Assembly (NCBI GenBank): GCA_010909165.1
Contig: MU008165.1
Location: 1,426,001 to 1,490,000 of the forward strand
From: Anthoceros angustus
Lineage: Eukaryota > Streptophyta > Anthocerotopsida > Anthocerotales > Anthocerotaceae
Reading direction: 5' to 3'
DNA length: 64,000 bases
The notes beneath the pieces were generated by a model that worked only from the letters and a program-made list of their open reading frames with translations, was not told the origin of the DNA and ran no database searches. Shown here piece after piece: positions 46,228-60,932 of this stretch. Position numbers and translations under genes: made by a program. How positions within the stretch are numbered: the stretch's first letter is position 1; every line of letters starts with the position of its first letter.

Positions 46228-47379
46228 GCTAATGGCCTCAGGCTAGGTCCTCCTTTAATCTTCAGGCTCAATCCTCTGCTGCCTCGTCCCGTGTACAGCC
46301 GGCCACCCTCGGCCTGCGGGACTTTGTACTCTAATTCAGTGCCGCCTACATTCCTTCTTCCCCTTTGCCCCAGCACGCCGCAGTCTTCTGAATGCGTCGC
46401 ATTGTTGCTGGATTCACTTCCGGAATGTGTGCACATTACTAGGGAGTTCGTGTTGCAAGCATTCGAATTTTGATACGCAATAAAAACTGTGATTGGGACG
46501 GTGCCTGTCACGCTTGCTTGCGTCTGAAAAATGGATGATGCGATGAAAGTGAAAAATGCGATGAATGTGAGAGTGTAACATCCTGCCCTTGGCTTGCCCT
46601 AGTCCCGGGGAGTGCGTAGGAAAGGGGGAAGAGCAAGAGACGAGGCGGCGGTGAGGGTAGGAAAAGAGGCATCGGTGAGGGCAAGAAGAGAGGCAGCGGC
46701 GAGGGCAGGAGGAGAGGCAGGGCTGGAGGAGACGTTGCAGGGAGGGGTCAGGGAGAAAGCGGGCTTGGAGGGAACGGTCCAGGGGGAGGAGACTGGAACC
46801 CTTCCTCCAGCAGCTGGGACCTCACAATTCTTGTGAGCCCAACACCAGGCATCGATTTGCTTCTGAGGTGCGGTTCATCATAGAAACGGTGGCTTCCAGT
46901 CGATGTTGGCTGTGGTTGCGGGTCATCTATTTCCTGCAAGATCAAGCTCAATTTCGGAGATCAAATGATGTGCAAGTTCTTCGTTTCAAACGTGCACATG
47001 GCGTATTCTCAGGCTCTAAACGGCTTAAGGAAGGAAGGAAGTAGTCCTGGGAGCTCGAAGGCCGACCGGCCCGAGTATATGCTCGGGATAAAGAAACACA
47101 CGTACAGCTTGTAACAAAGGTTTTTCGTCGATTGCGATAGCACAAACTTTATGCGAAACTGGCCAAATGTGCCTTTATGCTGCCAGAAGTGGAGTAGGTA
47201 CCCGGGGCACCGTTAACAGACAAGGAGTTGAATTGACAGTCGAAAGATAAAAGTCATCCAGCAGTGACGTATTCCCCATAATTTAACGCAGCTGCAATCC
47301 TTTTTGAGATTAGCTTCCGACCACCTATACGAAGTTCATTCATCGCTTTGCAAAGGTGGCCAAATGCAGTATGTAAATG
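46228..47379. other. PsaD 3' flank and repeat-like spacer
   Basis: At 46575 a TGTAACATCCTGCC word opens a GC-rich, AGG/GCG-repeat tract (46610-46790) and is followed by GGGACCTCACA near 46818. Plant Ty3-type LTRs often begin like this, but no partner copy or primer-binding site was found. The short frame at 46612-46836 is low-complexity. Nothing else is supported. Confidence 0.3.
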
Positions 47380-47545
47380 GAAGGTATTGTAGAGCTTTTA
47401 GTCGAGAAGAGTTTTTGATTGAAAAGAGGTGCAGAGCTTTTAATTGAGAAGGGTGCTCATCCAGCAATCCATGACAAGGAGGGTGTTCCACCCAATAATT
47501 TGCGGCTTGGTTAGTGGGATTGGATGCTCGGCAGCGGCCCGACTA
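47380..47545 (+). pseudogene. Stray fragment of the last ACBP exon, right copy
   Basis: The plus strand reads ELLIEKGAHPAIHDKEGVPPNNLRLG, then a stop, then WDWMLGS. It aligns with the end of the true ACBP exon (LVEKGADPSVHDNEGVSPNNLRPG...WDWMLGS). Like the fragment at 1795-1960, it carries a second partial copy of the ankyrin helix just before (RALxxEK-like, 47393-47430), which the real gene lacks. The two stray fragments therefore probably share an origin. It lies on the opposite strand and about 33 kb from the parent. Confidence 0.75.
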
Positions 47546-48640
47546 GCACGATGGGCCCACACGATGCTCGATGCCGCTCCCTGATCCCCATGCTCCTTTA
47601 AAGCTTACCTGTGCGACCATGCCACTACGGGAGGATCAGGGTTTTACGACGAAACATTTAAATGGTTGTAAAAATATATAACACTCTTACAATGGGTCAA
47701 ACACGGCTCGTTGTGAAAGTCATAGCTTGTGTTAAAGTTTTCAATACGGGTGGGAGAGTAGTCGACATGGCATCTATGTAGATTTACTTGGTGAGGAAAA
47801 TAGCCAGAGATGCTCATCCAGGTCCTCATTTGGGGAGACCGTAGTACTGAGGCAAGACGTTAGGATTGAGGTTCCTTTTCAGCGACAAGTTAGAGCTCGA
47901 GTACCCCATGTTGCTGGGCTTTTCTATGCTACTTGTCAATTACACGAATCACTGCTTCTTTTGAGTAGCTGTAGCCATTTCAATCTCATTCTGGGTCATA
48001 AACACATGCTTGCTAAAAAACAAGGCATTCGCAAATCCAAATGGGAGCAAGATATCAGCAACGCCCAACAATGGCGTCCAACACCCAACAATGGTGCCCA
48101 ATGCCCAACAATGGCGCCCAACGCCCGACAATGGCTGGCCATACAATGGCCTGCGAAAGGTGGGTATGTACGAACATGTACCTTCGAGGCAGTGCGCACT
48201 TGCTTGTGGGCATAGAGGTGGCACCTACTCAGAATAAAAACATTTAAGAAAATGCTAAAGAGCGCGACGTACTAGTATTAGAGCGCTAGTGCCCCGCTCC
48301 CGATTTTTTCCCTCTCGAGACCAGACTGTGTATAAGGGCTGAAATTAGTGGAGTGCGTGCTACCAAGCGGCACGCCTCCGTACTCTTGAATGGACACGTT
48401 CATCATGCTCCCACAAAATAACCCCCACCAAATTTTAAATACCCCTCCTCGCCTGCCAGCCCCCCACCAAAAACTCTTCCTCCATCCCCCTCCCTCCACC
48501 CACTCCCCCCATCTTCCTCATCCCGGGACCCTATCCCCCGTCCCCTCCCTCCACCCTCACTCCCTCTCCACTCTTCACAAAAAAAAACAGAGTATGTTTT
48601 ACACCCTCATCCACAACCCTATTGCTAGTCCACCAAATTT
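47546..48640. other. Spacer with a 20 bp minisatellite
   Basis: At 48061-48140 the word CCCAACAATGGCGCCCAAYG recurs four times with a 20 bp period. At 48410-48560 there is a C-rich, pyrimidine-only tract. No gene is supported. Confidence 0.5.
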
Positions 48641-49150
48641 ACAACTTTGATTACATTTTATGATGTCTCTTATACTTCATAACGCAATCTACAACATGGA
48701 AGCCACATCATCGATCCCCTGTTATAAATGAACTATAATCGTATTTTTATAATTAATACTAATAATAAAGACTTTTGAAGAAATAAAGATCGAATATTAA
48801 ATTTTGAGAAAAAATTTTACAACGTAATCTACAACAAGAGAGCCATGTCATCAATCCACTGCTGCAAATGGCCTCCAATCATATTTTTTGTGATTAATAA
48901 AAATAATAAAGAGTTTAGAAAAATAAAGAACACATTTTGAGAAAAATGCTTTACAACGTTATCTACAACAAGGGAGCCACGTCATCAATCGCTGTTGTAA
49001 ATGGCCTTCAATCATATTTTTATGATTAATAATAATAATAAAGAGCTTAAAAAAATAAAGAACACATTTTGAGAAAAATGTTTTACAACGTAATCTACAA
49101 CAAGGAAGCCACGTCATCAATCGCTATTGTAAATGGCCTCCAATCATAAT
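48640..49150 (+). repeat. AT-rich tandem repeat, about four units of 131-140 bp
   Basis: Units are marked by AACGTAATCTACAACAAG at 48681, 48821, 48956 and 49087. Each is followed by GCCACGTCATCAATC, a CTGCAAATGGCC-like word and an ATTTTTATGATTAATAATAA tract. The last two units are the most alike. Confidence 0.85.
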
Positions 49151-50252
49151 TTTACGCAACAACACATTGGTGTGTACGACATTTGATGGTGAACCAGAAC
49201 CCTGAAGCCGCTCCCATTCCAAACCTCCACATTGTGCAACATGTCCTGTCATTGTATGGATGAGCGCGGAGGTGAATGGATGAATGCATGCATGCTAGGC
49301 ACAGTAGATTTGTTTTGCTTGGTTGTCTGTTGAGGAAGTGCTTATATGAATGCAAGTGCTTACCTCATGCGACATGTCCCAACTGTAGTGCACACGATAG
49401 TGCCCTTTGGACCAATGCTAGACAATAGGACGGTACACATCCTCACCAAAAATAGCGACCATCGACAGTCTCCACGTCCTTGAAATGTGACTAGAAACGC
49501 CGAGAATCGTCAAGCACTTGCGTACTATAGTTATGCTATGCTCGATCCAACGCATCTGGTACCAATGACACTTCATACCTCTTGTCATCGTGGGTTTCAG
49601 TATATGGCCCACTTCAAAATGAGTTTCTTTCTAGATGTTTCTTTTAATTATTATTTTTAAATAAAACATAAGTAGATCAAGACGTGATGATGAAAATGAT
49701 ATTTGGACCCATATGAGAAGTGTTGAAATTTTATAGGTATATAAATTGAAGATGCCCAAAACACTCAATTTGAAGATGCCCAAACACTCAATTTGAAGAT
49801 GCCCGAACACTCAATTTGTGTCCCACGGTCCATATGGAGCTCCTTTTTATCTCTGCTACTTATTTAACGCTTTGTTGTTCATAATAAAGAGTTTAACGTC
49901 TTGTTGAGACGATTTGAAAGGCATTTCAAGTCAAGTCAGACGACACCACTGCCCAATGACCATCGAGGCCATCACACTGGCCAACTCGCAATTCACCGAA
50001 CGTGTGGTGAAGACCAAACACAAGTGGATGCGTGATGGGAAGCGTGGAAAAGCGTGGAGACGTTTGCGCACGCAACCAGTCGTGCTGCGACACATATCCC
50101 GGGGCTTTGCTTGCGCACACACAAGAAGAGCACGCATTCTGTGACGCAGTCGGGCTCGGGCAGCATGTGAAAGCAACATCAGGATCCGGATTTTTGCCAG
50201 GCTTGTTGATAGGGAGCTCCGCTGCCGGAGGATCGCTTCACCGGCCGGACTG
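49151..50252. other. Spacer and upstream region of the Rieske gene
   Basis: At 49747-49820 the word GAAGATGCCCAAACACTCAA occurs three times at 24-25 bp spacing. The sequence becomes GC-richer from 50100, next to the following gene. No gene is supported. Confidence 0.4.
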
Positions 50253-52100
50253 ATGGCCTGCCTTGGAGTGCACAATGCGGGGCTGCGCAGATGCGCGCTG
50301 GCCTCACCCGAGCTCGCCTTTTCCAGGAGACTCTACTTGGAGGAGCATGCGAGTGGGAGCAGTGTGCGGGGCTGGCCCGCGCCCAGGGAGGCGCTCAGGC
50401 TGGCCCGGCAGCGGGGCCCGGGGCCCAGGCAGGCGGTGGCGGATTTCGGGGCAAGCGAGGTGAAGCTTGCGGAGGAGCCGTTTGTGCAGGATGTTGCCAG
50501 CGGGATCACCATTTCCGCGTATGATTGGGAGAAGGAGTGGTATCCCATGTACTTGGAGAAGGAGATGCCCACGGACGCCCCGTTGGGGTTGACGGTGTTT
50601 GATCGGCCGTTGGTGTTGTTCTATGATGGGAAGGGCGTGTTGAACTGCCTGGAGGATCGGTGCCCTCACAGGTAAGGAGTTCGTGGAATTGGGGATGGGA
50701 TGGAGTTTTGAGGTGAGGCTGGGTGAGTGGAATGCCTAAACTAGTTGCATGGAGGTGGATGCATGTAGGCGATGACGGTGTTGCCCTCTTGTACCAGGGC
50801 AGCTAAGCTCTCGGAAGGGCAGGTTATAGATGGTAGGCTGGAGTGCCTCTACCACGGGTGGCAGTTTGAGGGGGATGGATCCTGTGCCAGGATTCCGCAG
50901 GTAGGGTTGCTGACACCGGCATGGAGTTGGGGGCTTTTGGAATGGGAGCTGATGTGGTTTTTTTCTTTTGTGGCTGGGATGCAGTTGCTTGCCGGGGGGA
51001 AGATCCCCAGTGTTGCGTGTGCCCGGTCTTATGCGGTGCAAGTGTCGCAAGGGGTGATTTGGGTGTGGTTGGCGGATAGGGGATCTGCTGATACCGAGAA
51101 GATCCCTTGGTTTGAGCACTATGCGAGGGAGGGGTTCCAAGACATCTCGACCATCCACGAGTTGCCGTATGATTATTCCATTTTGCTGGAGAATCTCATG
51201 GATCCGGCTCACATTCCGATCTCCCATGACAGGACGGACCTGTCTGGGAAGCGAGAGAATGCCCAGCCTCTGCTGTTCGAGGTGATGGAGCGGTCAGCAA
51301 GAGGGTTTGTAGGGAAGTGGGGGGAGTCTAAGGGCGGACAGCTGCTCAACACCACCCGGTTTGAGGCACCCTGTGTGTTGCGGAATGACAAGGAAGTCAC
51401 GGGGAAGGATGGGGAGAAGACCTATTTCAGTGCATTGTTTCTGTGCCGACCGGCAGGGCAAGGGAAGTCCATGCTCATTGTCCGCTTTGGCAGCACACAG
51501 TTCGGCAACAGGCTCAAGTTCATTCCGTCGTGGATTGTGCATAAAACTTCCAACACAGTCTTTGAGCAGGACATGGGCTTTCTGTCGTCGCAGAACGAAA
51601 CTCTGGTGCGGCTGGGCGTGGCCACCAAGGACCTCTACCTCAATCTCAAGTCGTCCGACACTTGGGTGCTGGAGTTTAGAAAATGGATGGATAAGGTTGG
51701 CCATGGCATGCCGTACTATATAGGTCACCGAACCGCAGCAGCACCACCGTCACCCGCAGTGTTAGAGTACGCCCCAGCAGGGCCTGTTGCTGCAACTGCT
51801 TCCTCCTATCCTTCTAAGGGTTCCTTCGGGCACCTCTATGCTCGGGATCCCACCAACCGGTACTTCCGGCATGTTATTCATTGCAAGGATTGCAGGAGTA
51901 CGCTGGCCAGCTTCAAAAAGTATCAGGAGTGGTCGCTTTTCGCTGGAGTTATATCAGCTTCCGCTGCTATCGTCCAACGCAGTGGAGCCTGGAGGACCAG
52001 CTTGGTCGGGCTCGCTTTGCTGCTCTTCACCATTTCTTGGGCACTGTACAAAGGGCAAGACGTTTTCACAACCAACTTCGTGCGGAAGCATCGTGTTTGA
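50253..52100 (+). CDS. Chloroplast Rieske mononuclear-iron monooxygenase (PTC52/ACD1-like, TIC55/PAO family)
   Basis: Exons: 50253-50671, 50798-50900 and 50985-52100, giving 545 residues. After a plastid-type N-terminus (about 60-80 residues) comes YDWEKEWYPMYLEKE. The Rieske cluster is CPH(137-139)-x16-CLYH(156-159). The mononuclear iron site is NLMDPAHIPISH (Asp247, His250, His255), and a redox CxxC (HCKDCR, Cys474/477) precedes two C-terminal membrane helices. Family members use ferredoxin and O2 to oxidise chlorophyll-related molecules: PAO opens pheophorbide a, TIC55 hydroxylates phyllobilins, and PTC52 is linked to protochlorophyllide a oxidation at the inner envelope. The body (SILLENLMDPAH...HDRTD; NGEKxYFxxLFLCRPxGQGKSMLIVRFG) fits PTC52/ACD1-like best, but PAO cannot be excluded. 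Intron 2 (84 bp) is open and in frame. Confidence 0.9.
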
Positions 52101-54533
<2,433 letters not shown>

Positions 54534-57500
54534 GCTCGTTCAGGCCGTGTCCTAGTTGGTGTCTGACGTGAGCTACACTAGCAGTGAGGCTATACTTGTG
54601 GAACATGGAGCCTCGGGAAAAAGCATTTCGCTTGCCCCTTTATCTGTAGTGTATTTGTTATGACGGTATGACTTGCCACCATAGGTAACATCTAGATAGA
54701 TATCTATTTCAAAATGCGTAGTTATTAAATATTTGAATATTTCATATCAAGTTTTAATGGTATGCTACTACCTAGGTAGTTCATAGATGCTGTATACCTA
54801 CCTAATACCCATAAAGTCTCCACATTCTCCTAAGCGGATATAATATGCATAGATTGATCTCATCCTTATGCTGTTAAAGTTATATAATTATAAGTTTTTA
54901 ACTAGATATATGTAATATAAAATCTTTTTTCAACTTAAGGCATGATGGGAATCGTGCACAAATGTTACAACACGATATGCTACATTACTTAGGAGCATTG
55001 TTGAAGGTCCTTCGAACTCGAACCATAATTTTGAAAGACAGACCTTCCTATTGCGCACAATTGTTATAACCAGATAAACCACATGGCTTAAGAGCATTGT
55101 TGAAGGTCCTTCGAACTCTAACCTCAAGGGGTTTCATATATCAATCACTTGCTAGCTACTGACCCTCGTTTTGACAAAAAGGAAAAGGAGGTTGCATGTC
55201 CCTAATGTCGGGCCTTTCTCGAAGAATGGTGTGCGCTCAAGCAATCCCTCTTTTGGAGGCCTCCTTCTTCTCGCGTAGGTGTCTTTAACCTCTAGGTGCA
55301 AGGACATGACTTTTGGAAACAAAAGACTCGACCCATGTAGTCCAAAAGTCGAGGTCCCCTCCCGGTCGAGGTCCCCTCATCGGTCGAGACTCATAGGCCT
55401 CAGAGCCCATATGTAGGCCCCCCTCCCCTTGTTAGCAGCCCACCTGCATCACTATTAGGGTTTGTAGGCCCCCTCCCCTTGTTAGCAGCCCACCTGCATT
55501 ACTATTAGGGTTTGTAGGCCCCCTCCCCTTGTTAGCTGGCCACCTGCATCATCACTATTAGGGTTTGAAGTATCGTGTATTACATGTCTTGTCTTTCAAG
55601 CCTACAAGATAGCATGAAAGGTTTCCATGGAAAAGGGTTGTGATCTTGTGTTTTCAAGAAGCAGTGCTTGAGCTTTCAAAAGCGGGCCCACCAAACCTAT
55701 GCTACTGGATAGGCATTTTCGGATCATCCTGGCTCATGCAACCTTGTTATCCCCTTGGCTATTTTATTTCTACATGACGTTCCACATAAAGTTAGCCACA
55801 ATCCTTTGCAGACACTTGATATCACTAGCAAAAGGGACTTTCAAGCATCAGGGACACAGTTAGTTGATATGAAAGGAGCCATGACAAAAAACAAACAGCC
55901 AACAGTTCATGAACAATGAAGCAGAATGCACACTCAAAGCCATGCCCCTGAGCGGGCTCTTGTCTCATTTTATTTTCGGTCCCATTCTTATTCATAAGGG
56001 TACGATTTTCTATGTTACAATTTGCAAAGCGCCAAAAGGCACTTTCACTTGAACCCTCCACTCCTTATCTTTTGTCTCATAAGCTGAAAGGTACTCTTCT
56101 CAATGTAACCTCTTGCACTATGCTCAAAGTATACTTCTAACACGATTTCAATTATCCACTTAATAGCACCTACCACATATTTTTAGCTCCTTCTATGCAT
56201 GAAGGGCTTTTCACTGCACGTTTTAACGTACGTAGTATAATCAAGCAACAAATGATAGGAACTTAAAAGACATTGTGGGGCAAACTTTAGCATCATCTGG
56301 GCCCTAGATTCAATGGCTTCTCTACGGGGACTTCATTTTTGTTGAGACACGCTTAGATATGAGTGGGGAGGCCTTGATTCTAACACTACTATTTCCTGAA
56401 GCTGGGTTGGTCTGAGGGATATTGTATTTCGAGTGAGTAATCTGTGAATCAAGCTACCGGCTCGGACACTTCGTGAGTCCTTGTCTTTTCTTGGACCGAC
56501 TGTTAGGAGAATCCTATTGCACAACAATTGGGTCGTATCTACTTCCCTGCCAAGTGGCTCTCCAGGGTCACCTTGTACAGCATCCTAGCAGGAACAAGCT
56601 TGTCATACCACTTCCCTATTTTGTTGACTCTCTCGGTCAAGGCTTCTGGGCTTAGGTCTCTCCCCAACTTTCCAACTTTCTACGTAATAAATTTGAGCTA
56701 ATTATCTTTGCTTGGTATAAAGGATCAGATCCAAAATATTTGGCACCGCCAAGAGGTAGAAGCCCTATGTCTGTACCAGCCTGCTACTTCGGTTGCCTAT
56801 AACTTGTCTTATCTACTTTGCTAAATGTCTTGTCCAAGATGATTGTAGAAGTGCTTTCCAACAGGCGATGATCTTCCTAAATTTATGGTATCTTGTCTTA
56901 ACTGTGCCTTGTATCCATCAACTAACAGCTGATCGTTGTATGCTACCTCGGATAGCTTAGTTGTCTCTCTTGTGCAGCAGCTGCTGCTCCCGTCATGTTC
57001 TGAAATGCTTGGCATGATTGTTTCGTCTTTCTACACAAGCCTGCCATATTGCACAGCTTTTCAATTTTAGCTATGATATTAGAAGCACCCACTAATTGCC
57101 GTTTGTTGGCATGCAATGCAAAACATTTGAGAGATTTTTATATTTCCATTGATATTGCTATGAGTGATACCTATGCAAAGTATTGAGTGTCATCTGCGCA
57201 TTTTGCATATACATATTTTGTTCAACAGTACGTAGTTGTGCGTAATTGTGCAATAAAACGACGATATTGGATAAATCGAGGGAGTTGGTTCCTATTTTTC
57301 TATGTGCGAAATGTGTCGGGGAAGGTAGTGTGGTTAACGCGGCTGAGGCCAAGTGGTCCGAGAACGGGACCACGCGGCTGGCAGCACCTGCCTGATTCGA
57401 CTGAACAATATCTGCCATAAAATTCCAGAGGCATGGCACATGCATGTGTCATGTTATAGGGGTTAGCGGAGATATAGTTGGACATAGCAGCCTAAAGTAG

Positions 57501-57872
57501 AGGCACGCAGGAAGGGAAGGAAGGTTGGAGCGTGGGGGTTGCCGCCGGGTTCGGGGCTTGAGCATAAACAGTCCTCGAAGCCCTGCCTCGTCCACAGCGG
57601 CGGATTTGCGGATTTGCTGCTCTTTTCCACCTCACCTCCGCCCCGCAGCGGAGCGGAGCGGACGCGGACGCGGATCTGCTATCTGCTTACCCTCCCTTAG
57701 GGGCAGGCGCGGCGTGGCTAATTGCTGCACCAGATTGGAATTCTTGTGTATGCATCGGCACAGTGAACAGCTTGGCTGGCGGAGCAATGCAGGGCAAGCT
57801 GGAATTCCATGGCTAGATCAGCATTTTGGCTGCACTTATATCTCGGGGCTTGACTCGTGACCCGGTTCTAGT
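54534..57872. other. Long AT-rich intergenic region
   Basis: No gene is supported over 3.3 kb. A duplication of about 100 bp has AGCATTGTTGAAGGTCCTTC at about 54991 and 55091. The telobox-bearing repeat at 55412-55570 is listed separately. From 57480 GC content rises towards the RMR gene, and the last 300 bp probably hold its promoter and leader. Confidence 0.45.
55412..55570 (+). repeat. 50 bp tandem repeat with a telobox in each unit
   Basis: Three units of 50-51 bp start at about 55412, 55463 and 55513 (TGTAGGCCCCCTCCCCTTGT). Each ends with TTAGGGTTT, the reverse complement of the plant telobox AAACCCTAA, at 55455-55463, 55505-55513 and 55558-55566. Coding potential is absent. Confidence 0.9.
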
Positions 57873-59437
57873 ATGCCGCCCCCAGTTGCCGAGGCTCCGG
57901 AACCGGCCACCCGGAGCGCCAGCTTCAACCGAAGGGAAATTATGATCACCTTGGCAGGTCTTGTTCTTGTTATTCTCACGCTCTTCAAGGGGAGAGCTAA
58001 TGCGTCAATCTTGCTTGTCTCTACTGCAAACGAGACTTGGACCTTCCCCGATATGGAGGCCAGCTTCGGTGAGATGTCACATCCGTTTCTTGGCTGGTTT
58101 TTGTGTTGTCGGCACGGTGTGTGTCGTGATTAGGTTGCCTTCAGATTTGGACTTCCGTTGCATTTGATCAATTTAAACTTCTTCCTTAGCCATGCACTCG
58201 TCAGAACCCCTCGGGTTAAGGCAGGAGTGAAAATTTGCGCGGGGGGAAAGATCGTCGTTTGGGCATGGATGTGAGGTGGATGGAACTTCCCGGTATTTTA
58301 ACACAGTGTTCTGTGCGTTTCAGCACCAAGGATTCCGAGCTCTGGGATTTGGGGAAAGCTGCAGGTCTCAGACCCTCCTGATGCTTGCACGGCTATTCAG
58401 AATGCCTCCGAGACGGGACACAATCTTCTTCCGTTTGTTGTTATAATTCGTGGAGAATGCACGTTTGAAACCAAGGTTCGGCATGCTCAGAATGCCGGCT
58501 TTGCTGCCGTCATTATCTACAATAACGTGGACGGCCGTGATCTTTTAACAAGTAAGTTGTCTGATTCATGAAGGTCTGTCGTTCCTGAAGGGCAAGGCTG
58601 AAGTGCTTGACTGTCCTTCTTACTCCATGTGGTCTACTTGATGGCCTATGGTGATGCAGTGTCAGGGAACACAGCAGGTATAAACATCCATGCTGTCTTT
58701 GTTTCAAAGCCATCTGGACAGGCTCTCTTGGACTATGCGGGAAACCCCAATGTGAACTGCAACATCACGCCAGCCTTTGAAAATACTGCCTGGTCAGTGA
58801 TGGCGGTTTCTTTCATCTCTCTCCTGGCTGTATCAGCCGTGCTTGCAACGTTTTTCTTTGTCCGTCGACATAGACTTCGACACCATGGCTGGAGAAATTT
58901 CGGTGCTGCAATTGCCAGAGAGTCTCTGGGGATGAGCTCAAGGGAGGTGAAGGCACTTCCTTCGCTCATCTTCAAGAGCACCTCGAACACAGGAGCTGAG
59001 ACTTGTGCTATCTGCCTTGAAGACTATGAAGCTGGGGAGAAATTGCGGGTGTTGCCTTGCCGACATGGTAGGTTTTAGTCAACAGAAGTTCTTCTTTTGG
59101 TTTGGTATGGGTGAGTCCTCTCTTGATGAAGCTACTGACATGTGTCTCTCGTCTTGTTCGTACAGAGTTCCATGCAGGCTGTGTTGATCAGTGGCTTATG
59201 ACCCGGCGACCTTTTTGTCCAGTGTGTAAGCGAGATGCGCATTCTCGAATTGCTGAGCCGCCACCGTCTGAAAGTACTCCCTTGTTAGCCACAGTAAGTC
59301 CACCTGCTCCTGTTGTCTCTTCCATCCCTGCAGCTACCCAAACATCTCCAGTCGTCTCCCCTTCTCCTGTCCCTTCGCACCCAAGAGGTTCACATTACTC
59401 TTTCTCATTTCCCAACCACGGAGAAAACCTTTGCTGA
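57873..59437 (+). CDS. RMR: RMR-type vacuolar sorting receptor (PA domain, membrane helix, RING-H2)
   Basis: Exons: 57873-58068, 58324-58551, 58660-59067 and 59166-59437, giving 367 residues. A 21-residue N-terminus precedes a hydrophobic signal segment ([16 protein letters not shown]). The protease-associated domain (about 60-165) has [38 protein letters not shown] and [11 protein letters not shown] transmembrane helix follows (about 184-208), then a cytosolic RING-H2 finger with [21 protein letters not shown] and FCPVCK. The tail is Ser/Pro-rich. RMR proteins bind C-terminal vacuolar sorting signals through the PA lumenal domain and carry storage proteins to protein-storage vacuoles; the RING may act as a ubiquitin ligase. 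The N-terminal extension before the signal segment is longer than usual, so the true start could be a later Met. Confidence 0.92.
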
Positions 59438-60932
59438 TTGCCTCAGCCTTCAGGTTATCTTAACATCTTGGTTTCCTAGGCCTGTCTTTGTTCTGTTTTC
59501 TGGATGTTGTGCACCACTCTTAAGTCTAAGAAGTGGCACAAGAACAGACTGGCACTTTTCTTTTCAGGTTGGTGGTTGTGGACCAGGGTTTTTGACATTG
59601 TATCATATATCGTCCTTGTCGGTGCGGTGACTGACCTAGTGTTGTCAACCCGAAAAGGAGTGAGTAAATGTCGAGTGAGGGGTGCATAAGACGTTGTTTT
59701 GATCCTCATCTTCAGCCTCAAAAAGAAGCCCCAGATGTAAATGGTTTATTTACTCTGGTGGATTGTGATTGTAGCCAGCTGGAGGAGGTAGGAGCATGTG
59801 TCGTCCTGAAGCATAGGTAGAAGTCAGCTCAAAAAATGCCACAAAATGTCAGCATGAATAGTACTGCATCTATCTCCCGTTTAAGTTTTTCCCAGTGGAA
59901 ATGACTTGTCATCCGCGGTTTCGGGGCAAGTCGTATCTTGTACATTTGACCCACAACTTCATTAAAACCGGCTCCATTTTCTTGCAGTGGGGTCTGTTTC
60001 TTCTTGGCTGGCGACCTGGCCATTCATTCTAAGTTGAGCACGTACACATCTGTGACATGATGACCGGGGGCTGCGGCTGCGGCGAGATTGGGGGACCTGG
60101 GGTGATGCAACAGCACAGTCGCTGCACCAAAGCTTCCAGCTGCAACTGGCTTTTAGGTGAAATTTGTTCGTCTTATCATGGCAGCTCTCCGAGACAAGCT
60201 CAGGGAACAATGCGGAATGTATACACGTGCGAGCAAGCACGCTGCTGACAGACTTGCCAGCCAGAGCGAAGGTTCTCGGTACATACTCAAATCCTAGACG
60301 GGAGGTTAGCTTCAGATATGCCCGTTCGGCCGTTCGGCCGTTCGGCTTTCGACGAAGGAGAAGCTGATGGTTTTTGAAGTTCAGACAAAGTCATTTTCCA
60401 CGCGAAGCACAGCGCGCACATTTGCGAGGAAATAAACAAGTCCTTCCCACGTAGAAGTGTCATCAAATAATTTATGCCAACACAAGAATAAATCGAGGTA
60501 GTGAGGTCGTACACACTAAAGTGTACACGACACAAGAATGATGGTCTAAGCTACAACCCCACAAAGTCTTCGCATCTAAGATAAACTAGAGTACCTATTT
60601 ACACAATCAGTCCAGTCCTGCGTGCACACATGTGTAACTGATTGTGGTGGAACTGGGAGCCGGTGGCCAATTAATAGTTCATGTACACCTCTATGGACAT
60701 GCACCACTGCCGTGGATGAGCCAGAATGGGTCCCAGGTACAGTAATCGATCCCTGCAAGCAATGCAAGCAAGGGCGGCGGACCTTCACCTTGATGCGTGC
60801 CAGTGGCCTGTGTACTCCAGTCCAGGGTGCCAGCATAAATGCCCACCAACTTGCAGCTAGACAGGACGGGAGCTGCTGGGACCCTCAACAAGAGCTGCTG
60901 CAACCTGCATGCATTGTTACACCGCCCTCCCC
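59438..60932. other. Convergent 3' flanks of RMR and patellin
   Basis: The two genes point towards each other here. A three-fold CGTTCGGC word lies at about 60321-60343. Short open frames have no recognisable content. No RNA gene was found. Confidence 0.45.

Noticed and set aside
45390-46232. 280-residue plus-strand frame overlapping PsaD
   Set aside because: Wrong frame relative to a perfectly conserved PsaD; high GC third positions keep the alternative frame open.
57320-57400. Possible tRNA-like hairpin in GC-rich patch
   Set aside because: GTGGTCC pairing is present, but no cloverleaf, B-box or anticodon arm can be built.
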